A stretch of 64,000 bases of DNA, taken from contig CALUTY010000001.1 of NCBI GenBank assembly GCA_944323825.1, forward strand, positions 1 through 64,000, written 5' to 3'. Position 1 is the first letter of the stretch; the number at the start of each line of letters is the position of its first letter. The notes beneath the pieces are model-generated. The model saw nothing but the letters and a program-made list of their open reading frames with translations, searched no databases and was not told the origin of the DNA. Source of the stretch: an uncultured Bacteroidales bacterium. Lineage in GTDB: Bacteria; Bacteroidota; Bacteroidia; Bacteroidales; UBA932. A program made the translations under genes and the position numbers. This document shows, one piece after another, positions 1-7,900 of this stretch.

Positions 1-149
1 CTGTAACCTTTCAGGCAGGCGTAATGCAGCGGTGTATTGCCTTCCGCATCCCGCTTGTTCACGTCGATGCCGCCTTTCTTCAGGAATATCTGTACAATGC
101 CTTTCTGTCCGTTCCGGCAGGCATTCAGGAATGTCATATTGTTGTCCAT
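1..149 (-). CDS. Ankyrin-repeat protein, N-terminal part only (runs off window start)
   Basis: An open frame starts with ATG at 149-147 and is still open at base 1, so only the first ~49 residues are visible. They begin MDNNMTFLNACRNGQ and contain one clear ankyrin repeat with the family signature G-N-T-P-L-H-Y-A. The start lies 7 bases beyond the stop of the preceding ankyrin gene, so the two are almost certainly co-transcribed. No signal peptide is present, so a cytoplasmic protein-binding role is likely. Partner and function cannot be inferred. The in-frame Met5 is an alternative start. Confidence 0.75.
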   Translation of the reverse strand, partial: MDNNMTFLNACRNGQKGIVQIFLKKGGIDVNKRDAEGNTPLHYACLKGY

Positions 150-156
150 ATCTTTC

Positions 157-1731
157 TCAGCTGTATTTCAATAAGAATTTTACAAGGGTTTCGTCATTCT
201 TTTCCGTTGCGATGTCCAAGGCTGTCAGGCCTTCATTGTTCACGGCGTTCACGTCCGGTGAGCCGAAGTCCATCACAAGGGAGGCTGCTTCCTTCGAGCC
301 GTTCGTCGAGCTGGCTGCGATATAATGCAACAGGGTATTGCCCCATTTGTCCCTGGCGTTGATGTCTGCTCCGGCTTCAAGCAGGGTTTCAAGTGTCCCG
401 GCATCCTGTTCCGTGCAGGAACGTCCGTCGTATGGATATGACCTTGGCAGGGCAGCAAAACGCGGGATATTGCCGTTCCAGAACCGTCCTCCGTAGAGAT
501 TCATTGCCGGAGTCTGCCCCTGCATGTTGGCGGCATTCACATCTGCCCCGATCTCCACGAGGTAGCGTACAGCCCAGGCCCCCGTGTCATATCCGGCCCC
601 ACGGCAGGCGACGGACAAGGCCGTGTTTCCCTCCTTGTCGGCAGGGCTTTCCGGGTTCCATCCGCATTCCGTCAGGCACTGGAGAAAATGCAGGCATTCT
701 TCCTTGTCCTCGTGCTCATGTCCTCTGTTGCCCATCCATACGGCAAAGGCCGTCCGTTCTTCCGAGTCCCTGAAATCCGGGTCGGCACCGCCTCTGAGCA
801 GCATTTCTGCGGCGGTGAAGTTCTCCCATGTCAGGGCGCATCCTAAAGGCGACTTGCCTCGGAAGTCATGGAATTTTTCATCTTCGCAAATGGCTTGCGG
901 ATCTACTCCGGAACGCAACAGGGCATCCAGGGCTGTCATGTCATTGTGCCATAATGCCTGGAAGATGTCCAGCCCCCCGGCAAGCGCAGCCAGTTCGTCC
1001 GTTTCGGGATCCTGTCCCGACAGCAATGCCCCGATTTTACGTGCACCGCTTTCCACGGCTATTTCAAAAGCCGTCTTCCCGATGCTGTCCTTTTCTTCCG
1101 GGTCTATCTGTCCGCTTTCCAGAATGAGCTTTGCGGTGTGGCAGCATTGTCTGTCCGATTCCCGCAGGTTTTCCAGTTCGGCATACGTTTCCTGCTTGGA
1201 TTTGTCCGAATACCACCGCTGGGAAAAATCTGCTATCCGTCCTTCCGTGCGCCTGATATCGTCCGCAATAAGTCCGGCAGACAAGCAGATGACGTGCAGC
1301 ACGTTTCTGCCGCTCCTGTCTGTAGAATCAATGCGGTTCCCCGTCGTCAGAAGGGCATCGGCCATCTGGAAATTGCGGTTGCGCACGGCTTCGATGAGGG
1401 CGGTCGTGTCTTTGCCGGAACGGGGCACTCTCGCCCCTTTGGACAGGAGCAGGCCGGCAATGCCGGCATCGTCCGGTCGGGGACCGCGTCGTGCCATGAC
1501 GCACAGCGGTGTGTCGCCTTCGTCGTTTTTCACATTGGGGTCCGCACCCCTGTCCAGCAGTATGCCTACGGCAGTCATGTCTGCAAAATGGCAGGCCGTA
1601 TGCAGCGGGGTATCGTTTTTTCGGCTTTCGTCCAGGCTGTCAAGCGGGACATCCCGGTAGGCTTCGTATAATTCGGAGGGTTCCGAATCATGGGAAGTGT
1701 GCAGCCCGTAGATTTCTTTATTGGTCATCAT
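157..1731 (-). CDS. Ankyrin-repeat protein, 524 aa
   Basis: The protein is built almost entirely of ankyrin repeats. Several carry the core D-x-x-G-x-T-P-L-x-x-A signature or variants (around residues 40-75, 75-110, 270-330, 370-420 and 440-524). There is no signal peptide or membrane segment, so it is probably cytoplasmic. Ankyrin arrays bind proteins and have no catalytic role of their own. Its start codon lies inside the end of the upstream TPR-like gene (14-base overlap), which suggests translational coupling. A second ankyrin gene follows after 7 bases. Ankyrin genes in such clusters are sometimes linked to effector/immunity loci, but nothing here shows that. Family call is firm; function is unknown. 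Confidence 0.85.
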   Translation of the reverse strand: MMTNKEIYGLHTSHDSEPSELYEAYRDVPLDSLDESRKNDTPLHTACHFADMTAVGILLDRGADPNVKNDEGDTPLCVMARRGPRPDDAGIAGLLLSKGARVPRSGKDTTALIEAVRNRNFQMADALLTTGNRIDSTDRSGRNVLHVICLSAGLIADDIRRTEGRIADFSQRWYSDKSKQETYAELENLRESDRQCCHTAKLILESGQIDPEEKDSIGKTAFEIAVESGARKIGALLSGQDPETDELAALAGGLDIFQALWHNDMTALDALLRSGVDPQAICEDEKFHDFRGKSPLGCALTWENFTAAEMLLRGGADPDFRDSEERTAFAVWMGNRGHEHEDKEECLHFLQCLTECGWNPESPADKEGNTALSVACRGAGYDTGAWAVRYLVEIGADVNAANMQGQTPAMNLYGGRFWNGNIPRFAALPRSYPYDGRSCTEQDAGTLETLLEAGADINARDKWGNTLLHYIAASSTNGSKEAASLVMDFGSPDVNAVNNEGLTALDIATEKNDETLVKFLLKYS

Positions 1732-2209
1732 TGTTACATGAAGTATTGATTAACGTTTCAATATGTTTGTATTTCCCGCCCAGCCGGAAGGAAATGGCCT
1801 TGACTTCTCCGTACAGATGCTGTTTGTAAGCGGCTTCCGCCTTCAGGCGCAAGATCAGTGTGTATGCCAGCGGCTCGGGAGTGCCTTGCGGCATGGGGCA
1901 GAACGGTGACTCCTCGTCATGGAGGTAACGGAGAAACGCTTCAGGAAGTCTTTCCGTGCCGTGGCCGGCATTCATAAGTACAAGGCGTTCGGCTTCACTA
2001 AGTAGCCTGTGGCACTCATCGTACCATCCCACCATGAAACAGCAGAGGGCTTTGTTGTACAGTAACTTGAAATCCTTGGTCGGAAGACGGTCAAAGCACA
2101 TATAGGCGGAAGAAAAAGCCTTGTTGCTTAGGAATGAAACTCCGGCAGCGAACAGCTTGTCCGCCTCTTCCTCAGGCAGGGCGTTGGGGGTATTTGCAAA
2201 CAGTGTCAC
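1718..2209 (-). CDS. TPR-like protein, 163 aa, first gene of the ankyrin operon
   Basis: A small acidic protein with helix-turn-helix pairs of tetratricopeptide type (residues ~17-75, pattern A-x-x-x-F-D-R-L...Y-N-K-A-L-C-C-F). It has no signal peptide. The frame begins at a GTG (2209-2207) with an AAAGGA stretch unusually close to it; the next Met is residue 37, so GTG is the best start. It overlaps the downstream ankyrin gene by 14 bases. A promoter (TTTG-N18-TATATTTG) lies about 45 bases upstream, with a palindrome over its -33 element. It probably acts with the ankyrin proteins as a protein-protein interaction module. Specific role unknown. Confidence 0.65.
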   Translation of the reverse strand: MTLFANTPNALPEEEADKLFAAGVSFLSNKAFSSAYMCFDRLPTKDFKLLYNKALCCFMVGWYDECHRLLSEAERLVLMNAGHGTERLPEAFLRYLHDEESPFCPMPQGTPEPLAYTLILRLKAEAAYKQHLYGEVKAISFRLGGKYKHIETLINTSCNNDDQ

Positions 2210-2258
2210 GTCCTTTGTGGTATTTGTTGTCTATCTGCTGAAAGTAAATTCATATAGG

Positions 2259-2288
2259 CAAATATACGCAAAGGAACGCAAAAACAAA
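2259..2288 (-). promoter_or_regulatory. Bacteroidetes-type promoter of the TPR/ankyrin operon
   Basis: On the minus strand, TTTG (2288-2285) is followed after 18 bases by TATATTTG (2266-2259), matching the Bacteroidetes -33/-7 pattern. The predicted transcript would start near 2252, giving a leader of about 43 bases before the GTG start at 2209. Confidence 0.6.
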
Positions 2289-2303
2289 CCAACTGGTCTG
2301 TTT
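2282..2303. promoter_or_regulatory. Candidate TetR-family operator (22-bp palindrome)
   Basis: Two 10-bp arms (AAACAAACCA and TGGTCTGTTT) flank AC and match at 9 of 10 positions as an inverted repeat. The palindrome covers the -33 element of the TPR/ankyrin promoter and lies 64 bases past the stop of a TetR-family gene. Size, symmetry and position are typical of a TetR repressor site. Binding by this particular regulator is inference. Confidence 0.5.
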
Positions 2304-2366
2304 TGTTGTAAAAAAACTCCTTATATGGATAATATGCAGGTACGTGGTTGTGCCGGAAACCAGGCT

Positions 2367-2978
2367 TCAGGCTTTCAGCAACGAGTAAATGAAATGGAGT
2401 CTTTGCGACAGCTGCTTGATATTCAATCCGTTAAAGAAAGATTGCTCAAAGGAGATACCGAAAAAGACTTGCCAGAACATCGAGGCAGTTTCTTCCACGT
2501 CCAGATCCTGACGTATTTCTCCGTTTTCTTTTGCACTTTGGAGGGCGGACTTCCACAGCTGGAGATTCTGATCGAATATGGCGGCCAACTTTTTCTCCAC
2601 ATTCGGATAATACAACCGTACTTGCATCAGCAGATGGTAGTAGTAGAAATTGAAGCTGCAGCCGTTGGGATTGTTGCCGTCATCGAGCATTTGCACAAGG
2701 CGGTTCATGGTATTTTCCACCCCGTTTACATATTGGTCGATAAACTCCGAAAATGAACCTGCCGTGAACTGAAATTTGTTCTCCAACTGCTGGGTGCGAA
2801 ATACATATTTGTCCACCACCGCCACGAACAGGTCCTGCTTGAGAGGGAAATAATAAATCAGCCCGGCCTTTGACAGTCCGCAGGCTTTTGCTATTTCCAT
2901 TTGGGTGGCTTTTTCATAGTTCATTTTGGCGAATACCCGTAATGCCTTTTCCAATACTTCTTCCCTGTTGGTAAACAT
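2367..2978 (-). CDS. TetR/AcrR-family transcriptional regulator, 203 aa
   Basis: The N-terminal helix-turn-helix spans about residues 23-47 (A-T-Q-M-E-I-A-K-A-C-G-L-S-K-A-G-L-I-Y-Y-F), the hallmark of TetR regulators. The remaining ~150 residues are the helical ligand-binding and dimerisation part, whose inducer cannot be read from sequence. Length is normal for the family. The gene lies upstream of the TPR/ankyrin operon on the same strand and divergent from the aspartyl protease gene at 3196. The 22-bp palindrome at 2282-2303 is the best operator candidate. I saw no similar palindrome in the 217-bp gap at 2979-3195, so autoregulation or control of the protease gene is not supported. Confidence 0.88.
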   Translation of the reverse strand: MFTNREEVLEKALRVFAKMNYEKATQMEIAKACGLSKAGLIYYFPLKQDLFVAVVDKYVFRTQQLENKFQFTAGSFSEFIDQYVNGVENTMNRLVQMLDDGNNPNGCSFNFYYYHLLMQVRLYYPNVEKKLAAIFDQNLQLWKSALQSAKENGEIRQDLDVEETASMFWQVFFGISFEQSFFNGLNIKQLSQRLHFIYSLLKA

Positions 2979-3164
2979 ATTTTTTCTGTTATTTTCTTTG
3001 ATGGACGAAGATACGGAATTTTCTATTTTAAGACATTTACATGCCTGCGATTTTTCTGCAGGGTGCCAACCAACATCTTGCTACCACAAATCTTTTATCT
3101 ACCACATTAGCCAATAAAAGCCCATAATTTCGTCCTACTAAATTAGAAGCTGATTATTATATAC

Positions 3165-3172
3165 TATCTTTG
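3165..3172 (+). promoter_or_regulatory. -7 promoter element of the aspartyl protease gene
   Basis: TATCTTTG fits the TAnnTTTG -7 consensus and lies 23 bases before the ATG at 3196. The -33 region has only an imperfect TTAG. Confidence 0.5.
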
Positions 3173-3195
3173 CGCCCATCATCTACATTTCAGTT

Positions 3196-4485
3196 ATGGG
3201 AATTATAAAAAGAATGTCCGTTCTCCTGATAGCTTTTCCCTTAGGTTATACTTCTGTCTATTCACAAACACAGGCAGATGTAAAAATGGGTGAAATCCTG
3301 AACAACGGTGATTTATTTCAGATCAGGGAGCAATATCCGATATTAAAGGATTCTGTCAGCATAGAAATGTTGAATCTTGTGTCTGAAGCGCAACTTGGCA
3401 TAGGTTTCAATCAACTGGAAAGAGCAGGCGTTGCATTGGATGGTCTGTTGCAGTTTCATCAGGCAGAGCTTGGTGCAGAGACATCAATAGGAATGGCAGC
3501 CTTGCAAGGCATGAATTTCTTGAATTTGGGAAAGTATGAGCAAGCTGGAAAAGTTGGAGAAGGTTTGGTTAATGCGCTTAAAAATTCTGTACCGTTTGAA
3601 GCTCTTTATAGTTTTGTGTTTATAGAGAAAGTCGGCAAAGCACTTGCCAATGTGCCTAAGCCTTATCTTGAACGCCCTGACCGCGACATTGCTGTACCCT
3701 CAATCGTGAAAACAGTGGGAAGAGGCAAACATATTTATATTCCTGTAGAAGTAAACGGCATAACGAAAAACTATATTTTCGATACAGGCTGTTCATTTGG
3801 CAATTTCGTTTCAGAAAAGTATGCGGAAGAAGTAGGCTTGAAGGTTTTGGCAGATTCAATTCCTGTATCTGGTATGGAAATAGGCTTTGTAAAGCTTGCT
3901 ATGGCGGATTCGTTGAAAGTTGGAGAAATGGTATATAATAATCCTGTTTTTATGGTTGCACCTCCCGACCGTGAAGTGGATTCTTTATTTACCTTTGACG
4001 GAGTGCTTGGTTATCATTTTATCAGAGATGCAAGGGAAATAATCATAGACAATGAAGCTGGCAGATTCATATTTCCTCAAGAAATATCTGATGGGGAACC
4101 GAATATGTATCTGTCATCAAATACGCCTCAAGTGAGGATTAGTTACAACGGATATCCATTGGATTTGATTTTTGATACAGGAAATGTAAAATCTGATTTG
4201 GGGAATAGATTTGCGGAAACATTTCCAGAGGCCATCGAGGGACTAGCAGAGCAGACGACCTCCCGTGGAGGCTTTGGTGGTATATCACAAACAAAAGCAG
4301 TCGTATTACCTGAATTCCGTTTTGAGGCGGCAGGCTCCACGGTTACATTATATAATACGGAGGTCATTAAAAATACGGAATCCGGCAGTCAGTTATTTTC
4401 CGGCTCATTAGGAGCGGATTTCGTGTTATCATTCAAACGGTTGGTTATTAACTATCAGAACATGTTTATACGTGGAGAAAAATAG
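3196..4485 (+). CDS. Secreted retropepsin-like aspartyl protease with two DTG motifs, 429 aa
   Basis: A signal peptide (residues 1-~24, ending near V-Y-S-Q-T) directs export. A helical TPR-like region (~30-150) is followed by two retropepsin-like halves. Each has a hydrophobic-D-T-G active-site motif: F-D-T-G at Asp196 and F-D-T-G at Asp327. The intervening L-G-Y-x-F...I-D-x-E-x-x-R segment is typical of clan AA proteases. Having both Asp motifs in one chain means it could form its own active site without dimerising. The gene is visibly more AT-rich than its neighbours and is followed by a strong terminator and then a tRNA pair, consistent with recent acquisition. Substrate unknown. Bacteroidetes commonly annotate such proteins as aspartyl protease family. 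Confidence 0.8.
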   Translation: MGIIKRMSVLLIAFPLGYTSVYSQTQADVKMGEILNNGDLFQIREQYPILKDSVSIEMLNLVSEAQLGIGFNQLERAGVALDGLLQFHQAELGAETSIGMAALQGMNFLNLGKYEQAGKVGEGLVNALKNSVPFEALYSFVFIEKVGKALANVPKPYLERPDRDIAVPSIVKTVGRGKHIYIPVEVNGITKNYIFDTGCSFGNFVSEKYAEEVGLKVLADSIPVSGMEIGFVKLAMADSLKVGEMVYNNPVFMVAPPDREVDSLFTFDGVLGYHFIRDAREIIIDNEAGRFIFPQEISDGEPNMYLSSNTPQVRISYNGYPLDLIFDTGNVKSDLGNRFAETFPEAIEGLAEQTTSRGGFGGISQTKAVVLPEFRFEAAGSTVTLYNTEVIKNTESGSQLFSGSLGADFVLSFKRLVINYQNMFIRGEK

Positions 4486-4509
4486 CAATAGCCGCAATAA
4501 TGAGATTAA

Positions 4510-4546
4510 GGGGCAAACTTCAAAGTAAGTTTTGCCCTTTCTTTTT
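4510..4546 (+). terminator. Rho-independent terminator after the aspartyl protease gene
   Basis: GGGCAAACTT (4511-4520) pairs with AAGTTTTGCCC (4527-4537) with one bulge, and is followed by TTTCTTTTTG. Confidence 0.75.
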
Positions 4547-4561
4547 GCTTCTTAATGAAAA

Positions 4562-4599
4562 ACACCCGACTTTACATTCTTGGGTGTAAAATCGGGTGT
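4562..4599 (-). terminator. Rho-independent terminator of the tRNA-Val/tRNA-Asp operon
   Basis: Read on the minus strand, ACACCCGATTTTACA pairs with TGTAAAGTCGGGTGT (one mismatch) around an 8-base loop, followed by TTTTTC. It lies 36 bases beyond the 3' end of tRNA-Asp. Confidence 0.75.
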
Positions 4600-4634
4600 C
4601 TATTTCACAAAACATTGATTTTCAATGTTTATTG

Positions 4635-4708
4635 CGGTGCGGACGGGACTCGAACCCGCGACCCCGGGCGTGACAGGCCCGTATTCTAACCAGCTGAACT
4701 ACCGCACC
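4635..4708 (-). tRNA. tRNA-Asp (GTC)
   Basis: A 74-base cloverleaf: acceptor GGTGCGG/CCGCACC with discriminator G, D-arm TAGTTCAGCTGGTTAGAATA, anticodon arm CGGGC-CTGTCAC-GCCCG giving anticodon GTC, and T-arm GCGGGTTCGAGTCCCGT. CCA is not encoded, as is common in this phylum. It is second in a two-tRNA operon, 26 bases after tRNA-Val. Confidence 0.95.
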
Positions 4709-4734
4709 AGTATTTTCAAGAAACTTGAAACTTG

Positions 4735-4809
4735 TGGGAGCTGAGGGAGTCGAACCCCCGACCCTCTGCTTGTAAGGCAGACGCTCTGAACCAACTGAGC
4801 TAAGCTCCC
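4735..4809 (-). tRNA. tRNA-Val (TAC)
   Basis: A 75-base cloverleaf: acceptor GGGAGCT/AGCTCCC with discriminator A, D-arm TAGCTCAGTTGGTTCAGAGC, anticodon arm TCTGC-CTTACAA-GCAGA giving anticodon TAC, and T-arm CGGGGGTTCGACTCCCTC. CCA is not encoded. It is first in the operon, about 58 bases after the predicted transcription start. Confidence 0.95.
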
Positions 4810-4873
4810 TTTTTTGCTTAAAAAGAATCTATTTTAAAGACCTTTGCAACCCCTCTCTTTTCGTTTGGGATTG

Positions 4874-4904
4874 CAAAGGTAGGAAAGATTTTTTATTCTG
4901 CAAA
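4874..4904 (-). promoter_or_regulatory. Consensus promoter of the tRNA operon
   Basis: On the minus strand, TTTG (4904-4901), 19 bases, then TACCTTTG (4881-4874): an exact match to the Bacteroidetes TTTG-N19-TAnnTTTG promoter. The -7 element lies in one arm of an inverted repeat (4840-4849 with 4871-4880). Confidence 0.75.
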
Positions 4905-4942
4905 CTTTTTTACAAAAAATTTCATTTTTTTCATTTTCGGGG

Positions 4943-7900
4943 TCAATTGACATTCATTTTCCCGTCATAAACACCGTTGGCGCGGTAGTGAGGGGCATAC
5001 AGGCACTCTATTTCCGGGACAGGAGCGGTGAAGGAGCCGCCTCGGGTGACAATGAATTTTTCCTCGATATGGGTGGTTTCTTCCGGATAGACATCGAAGA
5101 AATAATTTGTCAGGCCGGATTTCACCTCCCGGTACCCCTGCGGCATGACAGAAATCCTTGAAGACAGGCCGGTCTCTCCATAAGCTCCGGAACGCAGCAG
5201 GCCGAACACAGGACCTGACAGCTGGTTTTCCGGCATGAGGGCAGCATTACGCGGCAGGGACATCTTCACGAAGCTGCGGTTTTCCTCATTCCATATTTCG
5301 TAGACGGCAGTCACCTTGTCTCCAACGGAAAGGACATCACCTTCCTTCAGGGCGACAAGGGAAACTTTCCCGGCAGCATCGGACGGGAGCACCCTCTCCA
5401 CATAATACCTGCGTTCTATCCTGAATCCGTTTCCGGCAGCCTTGATTTCGTCAAAAGGCTTTTCAAAACGCTGCCTCAATATCACGACAGAAACATCCCC
5501 CACCGAAGCGGCCCCATCCATGACGGATGCGACGGCATCAAGGACAGCCGGATCAGAAGACCAGTCCTGAGTTTCTTTCTGCACCATTATCCATATACGG
5601 ATGCCGTCGGCAATGCGCTTGGCTTCCGCAGCCATACCGGCAGAAACAGCATTTCGTGCATCAGAAGCTTTAGAAGCAGCCTCCGTGCCGGGCATAACAG
5701 CCTCCGAAGCATAGCTGGAAAGCAGGTCACAAAGCAGCGAGTGGGCATACAGTTCGCTCTCAAGCAGGCCTCTGAACGGCATCACTGCATTCGGGAAGTA
5801 CATTCCTCCGGACGGATGCTCCACGGCATACTCCGTCAAGGAAACCATATCCCTCTCCACATTTCTCAACAGACGCCTGAGTGCCGAAGGCTTCAGCCCG
5901 AGTTCTCCCGCCAGCACTCCGTCGGAGGCTGCAAGATTCATTATCACTGACATACGCCTTGCCTTGCCGAGGATCTGCCCCTCAAGTACATCATCGCCTT
6001 TGACATCAAGACATTCCTTCACCTGCCTGCGGAAATCCGCCAATTCTTTCCTGTCATCAGGGAAATTCACCGGGACATCCGCAAACATGGATCTGACATG
6101 CAGATACTGCGGCAGTGATATGCCGCCGGCCCACGAAGGGACGCTCTTTTCGGAAAACATCGAGGCGTCAAGATACCTGACAGCAGCAGCCACAACCCCT
6201 TCCGGAAGCATGGAAATATCCAAAAGCCCCCTGCTGCGCAATGAGGCAAGACGTTCCATCACCACCGCCGTGACCACAGGTGAGGATTTCATGCCGGCAA
6301 ACCATGCCAGACCGCCGTCGGCATTGGTGTATTCCGGCAGACGGGAAAGAAGTTCCGCAACTCCGCCGTCCACAATGCCGTTTTCATCATAAACAGACAC
6401 ATTCCCTGCAGACGGGGACACACCAGCCTCCATCGCGACAGAACCGGAACGCAGCCCGGATGCCAGACATGCCGAACAAATGGCATCCGCAAGGGAAAGC
6501 ACATCCTTTCCCCTCACAAGCACACTGTCCGGCAAGGCCTCCATCAGCAACTCCTTCAAGGAAACATCCGATGCCTCAGCCCCATATCCGGAAACATTCA
6601 CGAAACGCTCCCGCAGAGCGGCATACAACGAATCCGCAGACATCCCCGGCAAAAGGACAGCCGAATGGGACTCCAAGACGGACTGGACTGCAGGACGCAC
6701 AGGAACAGACACAAAGACACCGTCAGAAAATGCGGCATCCGGAATGCCTGAGCCATCAGCATCTGTAACATGACCGTTGAAGACCACCTTGAAACCGAGG
6801 ACATCTACGCCCTCAGGCACAACTGTCTCAAACTCCTCCATTGCCGTACTGCCCTTCGGCACGACCACCGGCCTGCTCATGACAAGCACAGGAGCATCAT
6901 CTTCATAATCCTCACTCTCATACAGATACAATGTGACCATGCCTTCCGCATCCTCATCCGAGGCATTGCTTACGGAAGCCCGCATCACATACCTGTCTCC
7001 CTCATAAAGGAACTGCGGCTCCATCACGGAAAGCATCACCTCACGGGACACAAGCATCTCCCTGCGCAGGACATTGTTCCTCATGGACCTGTCATGGGCG
7101 AACAATGACACATAATATGTAGAAATCTTGTCCGAGGCATCGAAAGAAAAGCGCACCGTGCTGTCAGAGGATGTCCTCAGGAAAGGAAGGAAAGCCAAGG
7201 TATTTGAAAAATCACTCCTGATTTCCACACCGGAGCCTGCAGCATCAGCCATATTCCTTGCAGCAACAGACTGCGTGGCATTCTCTTCCACCAGCTGGAA
7301 CGGAATGGCCTCATCGGATGAGGCAGCCAATGCCTCCGGCACACTCGGAGCAGCACTTTTCATAAAAACGGAACCGCGGCCGAAACTCATGACACGACCG
7401 GCTCCATACATATTCCCGCACAACGAGCTTATGGACACGGACGGCGTCCTGTCGTATTTTAACCCCCAAGCCTCTTTCCACACATTCGGCATAATGTTTT
7501 CCGTGCTCTTGTCAAATACTGCAGCAAGGACCTCCGTACCCGGCAGCGCCTTCACCTCATACACACATTCCTCTCCAGGAGCCGACTTGTCAGTAAATGA
7601 AACGAACTCAAGAGGCATCACTTCTTCAGGTTCAGGACGCCTATATACATGGCTGAAACTCCAGTCTTCCCCATTCCTGAAATAAAAGACCTTGAGAAGC
7701 ACCTTGTCAGGATATTCATCCTTGAATGCATATTCCAGCTTCTTCATCGAACCGGACTCCCCTCTCATGCCGTCAAGATGCACAAGACCGGCATGAAGAA
7801 GACCATGGTCCAGTCCCCAAAGCTCCACGACAGCCCACACGGGACCGCGCGAAGCCCCCATCAGCAGGGAGATATCTTTGCCGTCCAAGACCTTGAACAC

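Noticed and set aside
584..1660. A 358-codon plus-strand frame opposite the ankyrin gene
   Set aside because: Ser/Pro/Arg-rich antisense shadow; the minus strand encodes ankyrin repeats throughout.
2121..2756. A 211-codon plus-strand frame
   Set aside because: It covers the TPR/ankyrin promoter and lies opposite the TetR gene; no protein features.
4635..4809. tRNA genes as attachment site of an integrated element
   Set aside because: I saw no direct repeat of either tRNA 3' end nearby and no integrase in the window.
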